Shown piece by piece: positions 52,297-62,600 of a DNA stretch of 64,000 nt. Numbering within the stretch: position 1 is the stretch's first letter; every line of letters starts with the position of its first letter. The notes beneath the pieces are model-generated. The model did no database searches and had not been told where the DNA came from. It saw only the letters and a list, made by a program, of their open reading frames with translations. Source of the DNA: Halalkalibacter okhensis. Lineage in GTDB: Bacteria; Bacillota; Bacilli; Bacillales; Bacillaceae_D. Made by a program: the position numbers and the translations under genes. The stretch is from NCBI RefSeq assembly GCF_000787375.1, contig NZ_JRJU01000002.1:223920-287919 (forward strand), in the 5' to 3' direction.

Positions 52297-53442
52297 ATGA
52301 AAGAAGCGGTAATTGTAGCAGCCAAACGGACGGCGGTAGGAAAGTCAGGAGGAATGTTTAAGAACGTTCCTCCTGAAAATTTAACCGCTCCTCTAATTCA
52401 ACAGATTGTGAAGGAATACAAGCTAGATCTAGAATCCATTGATGAAGTCATCCTCGGAAATGCAGTTGGGCCTGGAGGAAACCTTGCACGATTGTGCGCT
52501 CTCACAGCTGGTCTCCCCTTCTCTGTCCCAGGAATAACCGTTGACCGTCAATGTGGATCTGGATTAGAAGCTGTCAATATTGCTGCTCGGCTTGTTCAAG
52601 CGGGCGCTGGAGACATTTATTTAGCAGGTGGGGTGGAGAGTACAAGTCTAGCACCATGGAAGTTGGCGAAGCCCTCTACCCTGCACGATCCAAAAGGACC
52701 CCAATTATTTATGAGAGCACGTTTTTCACCAGATGAAATAGGTGACCCCAGTATGGGATTAGCTGCAGAAAATGTCGCTGAAGTTTACGACATTTCACGT
52801 GAAGATCAAGATTCATTTGCTTACCATAGTCAATCCAAGGCAATTCACGCCATTGAGTCCGGATATTTTGATGAAGAGATTGTTCCAGTCAAAGGTCAAA
52901 CAATCGATGAATGCCCACGAAGAAATCTAACAATAAAGAGGCTCGGTGTCCTCCCTCCTGTTTTTAAAGAGGATGGAACTGTAACAGCAGGAAATGCTTG
53001 CCCTCTTAATGACGGAGCATCGATTGTTTTAATTATGTCTTCAGACAAATGTCAAAAACTAGGCTTACAACCTATTTTACGTTTTGTAGATGCTGCCAGC
53101 TCAGGAGTTGATCCAAATTATCTCGGAGTAGGACCCGTTCCTGCTGTTAGAAAACTACTAAAACGCCAACAACTTTCGATTTATGACCTCGATATTGTTG
53201 AATTTAATGAGGCCTTTGCCTCACAGGTGCTTGCGAGTTTAAAAGAGCTTAGCATTCCACTTGAGAAAGTAAACATGAACGGTGGAGCTTTAGCGATTGG
53301 TCACCCATACGGAGCATCGGGAGCGATATTAATAACGAGATTATACACAGAAATGAAACGTCACCGCCTCAAACGCGGTCTAGCTACTTTAGGGATAGGT
53401 GGCGGATTAGGCTTAGCCACTTTAGTAGAATTGATAGAATAG
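52297..53442 (+). CDS. Acetyl-CoA acyltransferase (thiolase, YhfS-like)
   Basis: The start ATG 52297 follows AAGGACGTGA. The 381-aa thiolase has nucleophile Cys in DRQCGSGLEA, the NEAF motif (in place of HEAF) in VEFNEAFASQVLA, His in GGALAIGHPYGASGA and the final Gly-rich GIGGGLGLA; the usual C-terminal catalytic Cys (CxGGG) is replaced here by TLGIGGG, without Cys, which is unusual. This may favour condensation or a narrow reaction. It lies 4 bases after the ligase gene. Confidence 0.88.
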   Translation: MKEAVIVAAKRTAVGKSGGMFKNVPPENLTAPLIQQIVKEYKLDLESIDEVILGNAVGPGGNLARLCALTAGLPFSVPGITVDRQCGSGLEAVNIAARLVQAGAGDIYLAGGVESTSLAPWKLAKPSTLHDPKGPQLFMRARFSPDEIGDPSMGLAAENVAEVYDISREDQDSFAYHSQSKAIHAIESGYFDEEIVPVKGQTIDECPRRNLTIKRLGVLPPVFKEDGTVTAGNACPLNDGASIVLIMSSDKCQKLGLQPILRFVDAASSGVDPNYLGVGPVPAVRKLLKRQQLSIYDLDIVEFNEAFASQVLASLKELSIPLEKVNMNGGALAIGHPYGASGAILITRLYTEMKRHRLKRGLATLGIGGGLGLATLVELIE

Positions 53443-53452
53443 AGGGGGAACC

Positions 53453-53878
53453 ATGATTGATCAGAAATGGACAGGCGCAAGAACAGAAACTATAAACGCC
53501 ACCATCACAAGAGAAATGATTGCATCCTATGTAAATACGATCCATGACAACACACCTATTTATGTTAACATCGATGCGGCCAAAATGGCCGGATATGATG
53601 ACATCCCTATGCCTCCAACGATGCCGATCATATTTTGGTCATTTATAAATGTTCCTTGGTTAGATGGTATAGAATCTGTCGTGCAGACAAAGCAACACTT
53701 TTCATATATTTACACACTGGTAGCTAATCGAACCTACCAGTGTATCATTCGTTTACTAGACCTAAAGGATGTACACAGCAAAAATAGCAGCATGCAACGC
53801 TCCACTCATGAGTTGATTATTTCATATAACGGTTCTATTCAAGCAAGAGCTTGTACAACTATACTAATAAAAAAGTAA
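53453..53878 (+). CDS. MaoC-like dehydratase domain protein (FAS1/hot-dog N-half)
   Basis: The 141-aa protein reads like the N-terminal hot-dog half of MaoC/FAS1-type dehydratases: ITREMIASYVNTIHDNTPIY then AKMAGYDDIPMPPTMPIIF, without the catalytic D-x4-H motif. Such partners pair with a catalytic MaoC subunit, here the next gene 9 bases on. A GAGGGGGAA site precedes the ATG. It should take part in hydration/dehydration of an acyl-CoA in the same pathway. Confidence 0.8.
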   Translation: MIDQKWTGARTETINATITREMIASYVNTIHDNTPIYVNIDAAKMAGYDDIPMPPTMPIIFWSFINVPWLDGIESVVQTKQHFSYIYTLVANRTYQCIIRLLDLKDVHSKNSSMQRSTHELIISYNGSIQARACTTILIKK

Positions 53879-53887
53879 GGTGGTAAA

Positions 53888-54259
53888 ATGGAGCTACCTA
53901 TCATTTATATTTCTGAAATTAAAGAGAATCAGATTACAGCTTATGGGAACATGGCAGAGGATTTTAACCCTATCCACTTCGATAAACAGGCAGCCAAGAA
54001 CGCTGGATTCTCTGAACGAGTTGTCCACGGAATGATGACGATGGGGATAAGTACCAAACTTATCGCCCCTTGGTTAACAAACCATTGGTCTATTAAAGAA
54101 TTCGAAAGTTCATTCCTCCATCCACTTTTCATTGGAGATTCGCTTACTATTTCTGGGGAAATTTATGAACGGACTTGTTCTCAAGTGCGTATTTCCTTTA
54201 AGGGAGTTAATCAAGAAGGTCAAGTAATTATTTCTGGGAAGACTTTGTTCGAAAGGTAA
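53888..54259 (+). CDS. MaoC-family (R)-specific enoyl-CoA hydratase
   Basis: The 123-aa hot-dog protein has the catalytic motif DFNPIHFD (Asp and His of the D-x4-H hydratase motif) followed by AGFSERVVHGMMTMG. It likely hydrates an enoyl-CoA, together with the non-catalytic partner just upstream. It is the last gene of the bioY operon, before a strong terminator. The AAGGTGGTAAA site precedes the ATG. Confidence 0.87.
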   Translation: MELPIIYISEIKENQITAYGNMAEDFNPIHFDKQAAKNAGFSERVVHGMMTMGISTKLIAPWLTNHWSIKEFESSFLHPLFIGDSLTISGEIYERTCSQVRISFKGVNQEGQVIISGKTLFER

Positions 54260-54267
54260 TCCCATGA

Positions 54268-54318
54268 AAAGGAGGTGTCTCAAAACGTCAAAATCAGACA
54301 TTTTAAGACACCTCCTTT
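54268..54318 (+). terminator. Terminator of the bioY operon
   Basis: AAAGGAGGTGTCT (54268-54280) and AGACACCTCCTTT (54306-54318) form a perfect 13-bp outer stem, with further AAAA/TTTT and GTC/GAC pairs inside. It also faces the kinase pseudogene on the other strand. Confidence 0.85.
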
Positions 54319-54331
54319 CTTATGCTTATAC

Positions 54332-55462
54332 CTATTCTCCATCAACAGGCAGTATCACCGATACCTTTGTTCCATCTACCAAATTTTCAAAACGAATCGT
54401 CCCTTTATGCTCTTGCACGATTCGTTGAGAGATTGATAGTCCTAATCCCGTTCCCTCCTCTTTGGTCGAAAAGAATGGTTCACCAATTCTTCCGATAATT
54501 GAAACAGGTATACCTGGTCCATTATCAACAATTTCAATAACAACCCCTTGATGATTGTCCATTCTCAAAGCAATCTCAACTTTCCCATCCTCATCACTTG
54601 AAGCCTCAATCGCATTTTTTATTAAATTAATCAACACTTGTTTAATCTGCGCTTTATCCACATGCACGATTGCTTTTGGGACCTCAACTAATAGTGTGAT
54701 ATCTATGTTATGAAGTGTAGCTTCATTTTTCATAAAATCAACAGCCTCACTTACAAGATCATTAACATTGTAATATTCTCTTTTCGGAGCCGTTGGTTGA
54801 GTCGCCATCAGAAAATCATTGATGAGTTGATTCATCCGGTCCATTTCACTTAAAACAATCTCTCTATAAGGATTACTTTTTTGATCTTCAAATAAAAATT
54901 GAACAAATCCCCTTACAGATTGCATTGGGTTGCGAAGCTCATGCGCCAATCCCGCAGACAACTGTCCAAGCATAGACAACTTCTCCAGTCTCATCAATTT
55001 ATCATCAAATTCATCGTAGCTTGATTTGCCTGCGTTTTCTATAATAACTGACACAACAGAGGATAAACGCTTAATCGTCTCAATTTCCTGCTCAGTAAAA
55101 GCATAGGGTTCAGGATCGATCGCACAAACCGTTCCAAATAATTTCCCATTTGAAAGATAAACAGGCATTCCTAAATAAGAGCCTATTCTTGCTTCATAAA
55201 TCGCATCAAAAACACTTGCTCTGTCATCTTTTTTCGTATCATTTATAATTAATGGTTCCCGACCATCACTTGGAATAAGACTTCATATAGCGTGGTCTTT
55301 CGGTAATTCTACTCCTTCTTCCAAGGAACAACCATTCTGATTAAAAACCTTTATGACTTTAAATGTCTCTTCAATATGACTCACAAAATGGGTTCTTGTC
55401 CCTATTGATTGACTTGCAAACCATAGCATATCCTCTAATGCTTGCTCATACCTGTTCATCAT
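54332..55462 (-). pseudogene. GAF-domain sensor histidine kinase interrupted by an in-frame TGA
   Basis: From ATG 55462 (behind AGGGGGGATAAGT) the frame runs as a GAF domain (NRYEQALEDMLWFASQS, CSLEEGVELPKDHAI), meets TGA at 55285-55283 (codon 60), and continues in the same frame as SLIPSDGREPLIINDTKKD and IGSYLGMPVYLSNGK, then the kinase: His in GLAHELRNPMQSVRGF, N-box NLIKNAIEAS, DNGPGIP and GTGLGLSIS. Related GAF proteins usually have Cys at the TGA position, so one base change explains it. The part from ATG 55168 on (278 aa) could still be made alone, keeping the kinase core but only half of the sensor. Confidence 0.85.
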
Positions 55463-55633
55463 ACTTATCCCCCCTAACGCAACCACATATCTATGTAACA
55501 CAATAAAAAATTGCTTTTTCTTATACAAGAATACAAAATTAGCATTCACAAATGAATTATATCAATTATCATTTTAACATGGAGGTACCTTTTTTTGGAA
55601 TCATCAGTAAGTCTTAATTTCATCATAAAAAGC

Positions 55634-55663
55634 CTGACACCTGGCTAATCTCCCCTGTGTCAG
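55634..55663 (-). terminator. Terminator of the acyltransferase gene
   Basis: On the minus strand CTGACAC (55663-55657) pairs with GTGTCAG (55640-55634) and is followed by GCTTTTTATG. It lies about 30 bases past the stop. Confidence 0.7.
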
Positions 55664-55690
55664 ACAACCATATTAAAAGAGTAATTAAGG

Positions 55691-56770
55691 TTATGCCACT
55701 TTTGGCCATTTTGTTTCTCCAATAACCTTCTTTTTAGGCACTTTCCCGACAACAAACTCCCCAATTGGTAATTGAGAAATAAGATTAATTAGAAAGATGG
55801 GGATGAGAACTCCAGCTACAAATTGAACCATCAAATAGCTTAATTCAGTTGTTTCGTTGAAAGGGAATCTTCTGCTCACAACTGTTTGAACAAACGGATG
55901 AAGCAAATAAATCCCAAAAGAATAGCCACTAAACGATGCCACCCACTGTGGGACCTGCTTTCTTTTTGAAACGAATAAAAACAAGAAAAAAAACAACAAA
56001 ATTGTATATGGAATCAAATCAAATCGAGCGGACGTTACTCGCATCAGTATTCCCGAATGATAAATATATTGAACAAATCCAAATGATGCCATCACACCAA
56101 TTAGGATAAGCTTCCCATGTTGATTCAACCATTTAACAAAACGTTCATAGTGTCGACCACAGTAATAAGCTACCACATAATAAAAGAGCCAGCCAACAAA
56201 CACGATTCGCGAGAAAAATAATGTTAAGTAACTCGAGTGAGCAACATAGTCAATAAAATGAAAATATAAGCTCAACCAATACCCTATACTAATGAGAAAA
56301 CTCACCATTAAGACGTAAGTCGGTTTAAATTTCTTAATATATTTTACAAATAGCAAATGTATCAAATAAAATTGAAAAATGATCAATATAAAATACCCAT
56401 GCCACTGTCCAGTGAAGTTATACAAGACTTCACGGGCAAATTCAGTAAATGTCCAATGAAACCGATAATATTTATCACCAGCATAAAATGTCGCCATAAC
56501 AAAATAAGGGATGAGAATATACTTCATTCTCCTTTTCAAAAAACCCTTTGGTATATCATCTTTATAAGCATGAGTCATGACCATGGTCGAGATTAAAATA
56601 AACATTGGCGTTCCGTACAATAACATGACCTGTAGAGTTCGATATACAACACGTTCATCCCCTGCAACAGAATAGTCAGCTAGTACTCTACTCGCAGCGT
56701 GAATAAGGACAACACTCAAACACGCAATGATCCGGAGCCAATATACTTCGTTCATCTGTTTTGAACTCAT
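55691..56770 (-). CDS. Membrane acyltransferase (acyltransferase 3 family)
   Basis: The 359-aa protein has about ten membrane helices and the acyltransferase-3 pattern: VYWLRIIACLSVVLIHAASR with the key His, LLYGTPMFILISTMVM, and FGIYLLHPFVQTVV near the end. Such enzymes acylate cell-surface polymers or secondary metabolites from the cytoplasm to the outside. There is no SGNH domain as in OatA. It stands alone. An AAGGAGCGTG site precedes the ATG. Confidence 0.87.
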   Translation of the reverse strand: MSSKQMNEVYWLRIIACLSVVLIHAASRVLADYSVAGDERVVYRTLQVMLLYGTPMFILISTMVMTHAYKDDIPKGFLKRRMKYILIPYFVMATFYAGDKYYRFHWTFTEFAREVLYNFTGQWHGYFILIIFQFYLIHLLFVKYIKKFKPTYVLMVSFLISIGYWLSLYFHFIDYVAHSSYLTLFFSRIVFVGWLFYYVVAYYCGRHYERFVKWLNQHGKLILIGVMASFGFVQYIYHSGILMRVTSARFDLIPYTILLFFFLFLFVSKRKQVPQWVASFSGYSFGIYLLHPFVQTVVSRRFPFNETTELSYLMVQFVAGVLIPIFLINLISQLPIGEFVVGKVPKKKVIGETKWPKVA

Positions 56771-56838
56771 TTATTCACGCTCCTTATTTGTAATGAACTC
56801 TACTTATTTTCTTTGATATCTACCTTTTTCTCAATTAA

Positions 56839-56866
56839 AAAAAACACCCTTTTACGGATGTTTTTT
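56839..56866 (-). terminator. Terminator of the CNNM gene pair
   Basis: AAAAAACACCC (56839-56849) pairs with GGATGTTTTTT (56856-56866) with one mismatch around loop TTTTAC. On the minus strand the T-run follows. It lies about 40 bases past the stop. Confidence 0.7.
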
Positions 56867-56903
56867 CCTTTTTATAAATAGGATACTTACTCATTAATTG
56901 TCA

Positions 56904-58187
56904 TCAAATAGCAGCTTTAGGCTCAACTTCTTCATTTTTCATGTTCATCTTCACATGGATTTGGCGTACTCTTTTTTCTTCAGCTTTTTCCACTATCAGC
57001 CTCAAATTTTGATACAAAAACTCTTCTCCTTCTTTTGGGATGCGTTGAAATGCTTCAATCAGCCATCCTCCTAACGTATGATTAGAGGTGATCGGTGCAT
57101 CAATTTTGGCAAAACGAGCAAAATCATCGATAGAGTAATCCGCGTCAATCACATAACTAGATGGCCCCACTTGTTTCACTTGATTCACTCGGATATCATG
57201 CTCATCCCAAATTTCACCAACAAGTTCTTCTAACAAATCTTCTAACGTAACCAAACCAGATGTGCCACCAAATTCATCAATAACAATGGCCATATGAATC
57301 TTTTGTTTTTGAAGTTCTTGAAGTAAGGAAGAAATTTTCATAGATTCAACGACAAATAAAGGCTGTCTAAGAAGGGACATCAAGTCGATATCCTCACCAT
57401 CGACAATGTATGCTGTCAAGAAATCACGCTCAGACAAGATCCCAATAATATTATCTATACTACCTTCATAAACCGGAATACGTGAAAAATGTTCTTTTAA
57501 AAAAACATCCTTTATTTCAGATATTGGTTGACGAACCTCTACAGCAATCATATCTGGGCGTGGCTTTAAGATCTCGTGTACGATAATATCATCAAACTCC
57601 AAAGATCGATGCACCATTTCCTTTTCATTTTTTCCAATTACACCTTCATCCTCACTAATTTGAACAAGCATTTTAATTTCTTCTTCTGTGACAGATGGTG
57701 TGCTTTCCTTATTTCTAACAAATAAAGAAACAAGATTTTTTATTTGTAAAAACACCCAAGTTACTGGATAGAACACCTGTATCAACAAAAATAGAATTCC
57801 CGATGTTTTTAATGCATAGCCTTCTGCATACTCTTTCGCTAACGATTTAGGAATTATTTCACCAAAAATCAAAACTAAAATTGTGACAACAAATGTACTA
57901 ATAAATACTCCAAGACTCGGGCCAAACAGTTGGATTGCAATTTGTGAAGAGAGCGTTGCTGCTGCAATATTCACTAAATTATTGCCTACCAACAAAGTTG
58001 AAAGCGTCTTATCAAAGTTCTCAGCTATGCTAACAGCCTTCTTAGCCCCCAGCCTCCCTTCCTCCTCATAATTTCTTAGGCGGATCTTATTGACACTCGA
58101 AAATGCCGTTTCAGCTGAGGAGAAGAAGGCAGACAAACCTAATAACACGATAAACAACGCAATCAAACTCGACGGAACATCGTCCAT
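56904..58187 (-). CDS. CNNM/CorC-HlyC family protein (paralogue 2)
   Basis: The 427-aa protein has an N-terminal DUF21/CNNM membrane domain (about 1-190, with LSAFFSSAETAFSSVNKIRL and LVGNNLVNIAAATLSSQIA), a pair of CBS domains (about 205-330, with IAVEVRQPISEIKD, FSRIPVYEGS and MAIVIDEFGGTSGLVT) and a CorC_HlyC domain at the C-terminus. Bacillus relatives (YhdP/MpfA, YhdT) export or control magnesium. It is a tandem paralogue of the next gene. Confidence 0.9.
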   Translation of the reverse strand: MDDVPSSLIALFIVLLGLSAFFSSAETAFSSVNKIRLRNYEEEGRLGAKKAVSIAENFDKTLSTLLVGNNLVNIAAATLSSQIAIQLFGPSLGVFISTFVVTILVLIFGEIIPKSLAKEYAEGYALKTSGILFLLIQVFYPVTWVFLQIKNLVSLFVRNKESTPSVTEEEIKMLVQISEDEGVIGKNEKEMVHRSLEFDDIIVHEILKPRPDMIAVEVRQPISEIKDVFLKEHFSRIPVYEGSIDNIIGILSERDFLTAYIVDGEDIDLMSLLRQPLFVVESMKISSLLQELQKQKIHMAIVIDEFGGTSGLVTLEDLLEELVGEIWDEHDIRVNQVKQVGPSSYVIDADYSIDDFARFAKIDAPITSNHTLGGWLIEAFQRIPKEGEEFLYQNLRLIVEKAEEKRVRQIHVKMNMKNEEVEPKAAI

Positions 58188-58275
58188 CTAAACATCACAC
58201 TCCATATTAGTATTACTACTATTTTATAACTATTTGCTTCATTTCACTACTGTTTTTTTACATATTTTCAGAAAA

Positions 58276-59541
58276 CTATGTTAGCGTTCCTTCCGTTACT
58301 AAAACCCTAACTTTTACAATCCTCCGATGATCTGCCTCCGTTATCGTTAATGTCACCCCTTCATATAGAAACTCCTCGCCCACATCTGGCACATAATGAA
58401 ACTCCTCTGTTAGCCATCCACCAAGTGAATGATTTCGACTGGCTGGCCTTACTACTTGAACAACTCTTGCAAAATCATCTAAAGGAAAATCACCGAAAAA
58501 TTCAAATTCATTTGGCCCAAGTCTGGTTACTTCCTTTGTCTTCTCATCATGCTCGTCCCAAATTTCGCCAACTAGCTCTTCTAATATATCCTCAAGAGTG
58601 ACAATACCGGATGTACCGCCAAATTCATCTATGACAATCGCCATATGTACGCGATTCTTTTGTAGCATGGGTAAAAGGGCTGCTATCCCTAAAGTCTCGA
58701 CAACAAACAGCGGCTTTCGTATTACTTTTCTTAGGTCTACTTCTTTCTTTGTAACTAACTCCTTAAGAAAATCCCGTTCTGATAATACTCCAACAATATT
58801 ATCAATTGAATTTTCATATACAGGTAACCTAGAAAACCGTTCTCGTATTAAAATATGAGTGATTTCTTCAATTGACATCGCCATGTCAATTGCAATCAGA
58901 TCTGTACGTGGGGTTAACACCTCTACTACTTTGATATCATTAAACTCTAACGTATTATGAAGAAGTTCATTTTCATTTGGTTCAATCACACCTTCTGCCT
59001 GACTTATCGAGAACATTTCTTTTAACTCTTCTTCTGTGACAGAAGGACTTCCTTCTGATTTTGCTACGAACTTTGTCACTACTTGTTTTAGTTGAACTAG
59101 CAACCAAGTTAAAGGTGTAAAAATTTTCATCAGGAAGATCAACACAGTTGAAATTTTAAGAGCAAAGGATTCGGCATTCTCTTTCGCTAATGATTTCGGT
59201 AAAACTTCACCAAAAATCAGAATCAGAACGGTCATAACAATGGTACTAATCAACAACCCGGTATTTCCACCAAACAATTGTGTTGCAACCTGTGCCGAGA
59301 TTGTAGCAGCAGCAATATTCACTAAATTGTTGCCAATTAAGATCGTAGAAAGGGCATGATCAAAGTGCTGAGAGATGAAATAAGCTCTTACGCCTCCTGG
59401 TCTATTCTCATCTGCATAGCTTTTCAATCTAATTTTATTCGCACTTGAGAAGGCTGTTTCAGCTGATGAAAAAAAGGCGGACAATATTAATAATATGAAA
59501 AGGACAACCATTAAATTTATAGGCATTTGAGACAAGGTCAC
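58276..59541 (-). CDS. CNNM/CorC-HlyC family protein (paralogue 1)
   Basis: The 421-aa protein has the same three-domain layout: DUF21 membrane domain (LSAFFSSAETAFSSANKIRL, LIGNNLVNIAAATISAQVA), CBS pair (FSRLPVYENSIDN, MAIVIDEFGGTSGIVT) and CorC_HlyC C-terminus. The two paralogues face the same way 88 bases apart and look like an old tandem duplication. The start may be GTG 59541 or TTG 59535, which is better spaced from TAGGAGC. Confidence 0.9.
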   Translation of the reverse strand: MTLSQMPINLMVVLFILLILSAFFSSAETAFSSANKIRLKSYADENRPGGVRAYFISQHFDHALSTILIGNNLVNIAAATISAQVATQLFGGNTGLLISTIVMTVLILIFGEVLPKSLAKENAESFALKISTVLIFLMKIFTPLTWLLVQLKQVVTKFVAKSEGSPSVTEEELKEMFSISQAEGVIEPNENELLHNTLEFNDIKVVEVLTPRTDLIAIDMAMSIEEITHILIRERFSRLPVYENSIDNIVGVLSERDFLKELVTKKEVDLRKVIRKPLFVVETLGIAALLPMLQKNRVHMAIVIDEFGGTSGIVTLEDILEELVGEIWDEHDEKTKEVTRLGPNEFEFFGDFPLDDFARVVQVVRPASRNHSLGGWLTEEFHYVPDVGEEFLYEGVTLTITEADHRRIVKVRVLVTEGTLT

Positions 59542-59633
59542 CGCTCCTATATAGTAAAGATACGTTTAATTTGTCCCATTTTCTTCAGATTAATGAGTCC
59601 CACATTTCTAGATTCTCGGTTACAGCATAACAT

Positions 59634-59665
59634 CAAAGCCTCTCTGTACGTACAAAGAGGCTTTG
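59634..59665 (-). terminator. Hairpin downstream of the RND exporter gene
   Basis: CAAAGCCTCT (59634-59643) and AGAGGCTTTG (59656-59665) form a perfect 10-bp stem. It lies 12 bases past the stop of the RND gene. The T-run is weak. Confidence 0.65.
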
Positions 59666-59676
59666 AGACATGTATT

Positions 59677-62600
59677 TTAATGGTTTTGATTTCGGGTGGA
59701 CGACGTGTTCGGTAAGTCTTCTTTTTTCCTATAGAGTCTCTTCATCCCCCTTGCCACATCATCAAACAACATATAAACAGCTGGTATCAGCAATAACGTG
59801 ATCAAGGTAGAAAATAACAACCCAGTAATTACAACTGTTGCAAGCGGCGCTTGATAATTACTAGCAACCCCTGTTGATATCGCAAGTGGAAACATTCCTG
59901 CTACTGTAGTTAATGTTGTTAAAAATATGGGACGAATGCGATTCTTCCCTGCCTCTATGACCGCTTCATGTATCGACTTTTCTTCAAGACGCAACTGCTT
60001 CGTTCGGTCGATTAGAAGGATGGCATTGTTTAAGACAATTCCAATCAACATGATAACCCCCATTGCTGACATAATGCTTAGTTCCCTTTGTGTAACAAAC
60101 AGTCCAAGAATGACACCAGTTATTGTCATGGGAATGATCGTCATGACAATGATTGGGTGAACGAGATGATTAAATTGAACAGCCATCACAACATACACTA
60201 AGAAGACAGCAATTCCTAAAATAAGTAACATATCTTGAATAGCTTCTTGCTGCGCTTCTAGGTCCCCACTAATTGAAACCGTATATCCTTCTGGGGTGTT
60301 AAATTGTTGAATGAGTGCTTGCACATCACGATTTACAGAACCTAAATCTCGATCTGATATATCTGCTAATACTTTCACAACTCGCTGTCCGTCTTTTCGA
60401 TCAATTTGTGTTGGCATCATGGTCGTTTCGAGCTTAATGTAGTCAGATAATGACTTCTGACCTTGTGGTGTCTCGATTTCAAGATCTAATAAGTCTGATT
60501 TTTTCACGAGGGAATTTTCTGATTCAATGTAAATAGGCGTTACATCAGAATCAAGTAAGTGACCAATTGGTTGTTTTGTTTGACTAGCATCCATCTCCTG
60601 AAGAAGCTGTAAAGCTGTTAAGCCATCTTCTTTCATTTCCTCTTCTTTTAAAACAATCAGTTGCTCTTCAACGTGCTTTTCTGAAGTTCGCTTTGATCCA
60701 ACAATCCCATTGGTTTGATTTAACTCTTCTTCTAATGAAATAGCTAGCTCCTTTAATCTTTCTAAATCATCACCTACAACTTCTAGTTGTATAGGATAAC
60801 CACCACCACCTTCATCTAAAGCAGAGTAAACACTTTCAACTGGAAATTGCTCTTCTAACATCCTTAATTCGTTAAAAATCTGCTCATTTACAGCTTTCTG
60901 TTCTAACGTAACCTCTTCACCAGTTGTCATGTTAATTAAAAGATATAAATAGTCAAGTTGGTCTAAGACAAAGCTCTCTTTTACATCGGTAATGTTTTCA
61001 AGGCTATTGTTGATCTGACTTACAATTTCCTCTTTTTCCGTTGGAGTGACTCCACTTTCAAGAGTAATCATAACTTCAGAATAGCGGTTAAATACATCAG
61101 GCATGACGGTCATCGGAATTTTCGTCGTTAAAAAGAGTGAACCGATAAACATGACAGCAAACAAGCCAACCACTCCGTATCTTCTCCTCTTCCTTTTTGT
61201 CATCCACGAAAGGATGTTCCCATAAGATCGAATTGTTCGGTTTTCCGCTATTTCTTTTTGTTTCGAGCTTACTTTCAAAAAGTTCTCACATAACGATGGA
61301 ATGAGAGTAAACGAAACAATGACTGAGCTTACCAATGTAACAATAACAACAACAGATAAGATCATCATAAACTTACCCGTTTCTCCACCTAATAGCCCAA
61401 TCGGTATAAAGACAACGATCGTCGTTAACATTGAAGCAAATACCGCGGTTGCCACCTCTTTAATTCCTTTTAAGACAGCCTCCCGATTACCTAACCCTTG
61501 TTCTTTTTTTCTATAAATTGATTCCATAATAACAATCGAAGCATCAACCATCATTCCAATTCCTAACCCTAATGCGATTAAAGAAATAATATTAAAACTA
61601 TATCCGAGAATCCACATACTAGAGAACGTTAGTAATATAGAAGCAGGAATAGAAATGCCAATGATCAATGTGGCCCTTACGTTTCTAAGAAATACGATTA
61701 ATGTAAGGATAGAGAGCAATCCACCTAACAAAATATTATAAGTTACCCCATCAATCGCATCGGCTATGTAGTCAGCCTGTGAAACAATGTAGTCAAAATC
61801 GAAGCCATTTACAAGGCCTTCTTCTTTCATTTTTTCTACTTCATTCCGTACCGCTTCTGCCATTTCAATTTGGGTCACATTGGATACACGACCAACTTGA
61901 GTAAAGATAAAGTCATTACTGCCATCCTTCCAAACGCCTGTACTTCCTTCACTTACCTTTAATGAAACATCGGCTATTTCATGCAAATGTTTCATCCCAT
62001 CCGATGTAGGCATGGTCAAATTTTCAACGTGTTCAATCTTTTCAAATGTTGTGTCCCAGCGAATGATAGGTTCATTCTCTTCTTCCGTAAAAGTTCCTAA
62101 CGATGTGATAATGTTAGATTGCTGTAGGAACTGACTTACTTGAGTTACATCTAAGTTCAACTCTTCCATTGTATCTTTTTGTAGCTGAATAGTAACTTCA
62201 TAGTCTTCGAGTCCTTCAAACCTAACTTCACGAACCTCTGGCAATTGTTCCAATCGTGGTTTCACGACCTCTTTAGCAAATTGGGACATCTTTTCGATTG
62301 ATCCATTTGAAATAGACATAAAGAAATCAAATGGTTGTTCTGTTGAATATTGTAAAGCTTCTAGATGATTGACAGCCGGAAGCTGCGCTTGGAGTGGTAA
62401 CGTTTGAGATTCTATCACCTTAAATACTTCGTCACCTCTACCCTCTTCAATAAAGACTGTTATTGCACTTTGCCCTATATAGGAAGAGGATTCATATGAA
62501 TCAACACCGTCAATATTGCTTAATACTTGTTCAATAGGTTCGGTCACTTGCTGTTCAACATCCAATGTCGCAAGTTCACCTGCATCAACATGAATCAATG

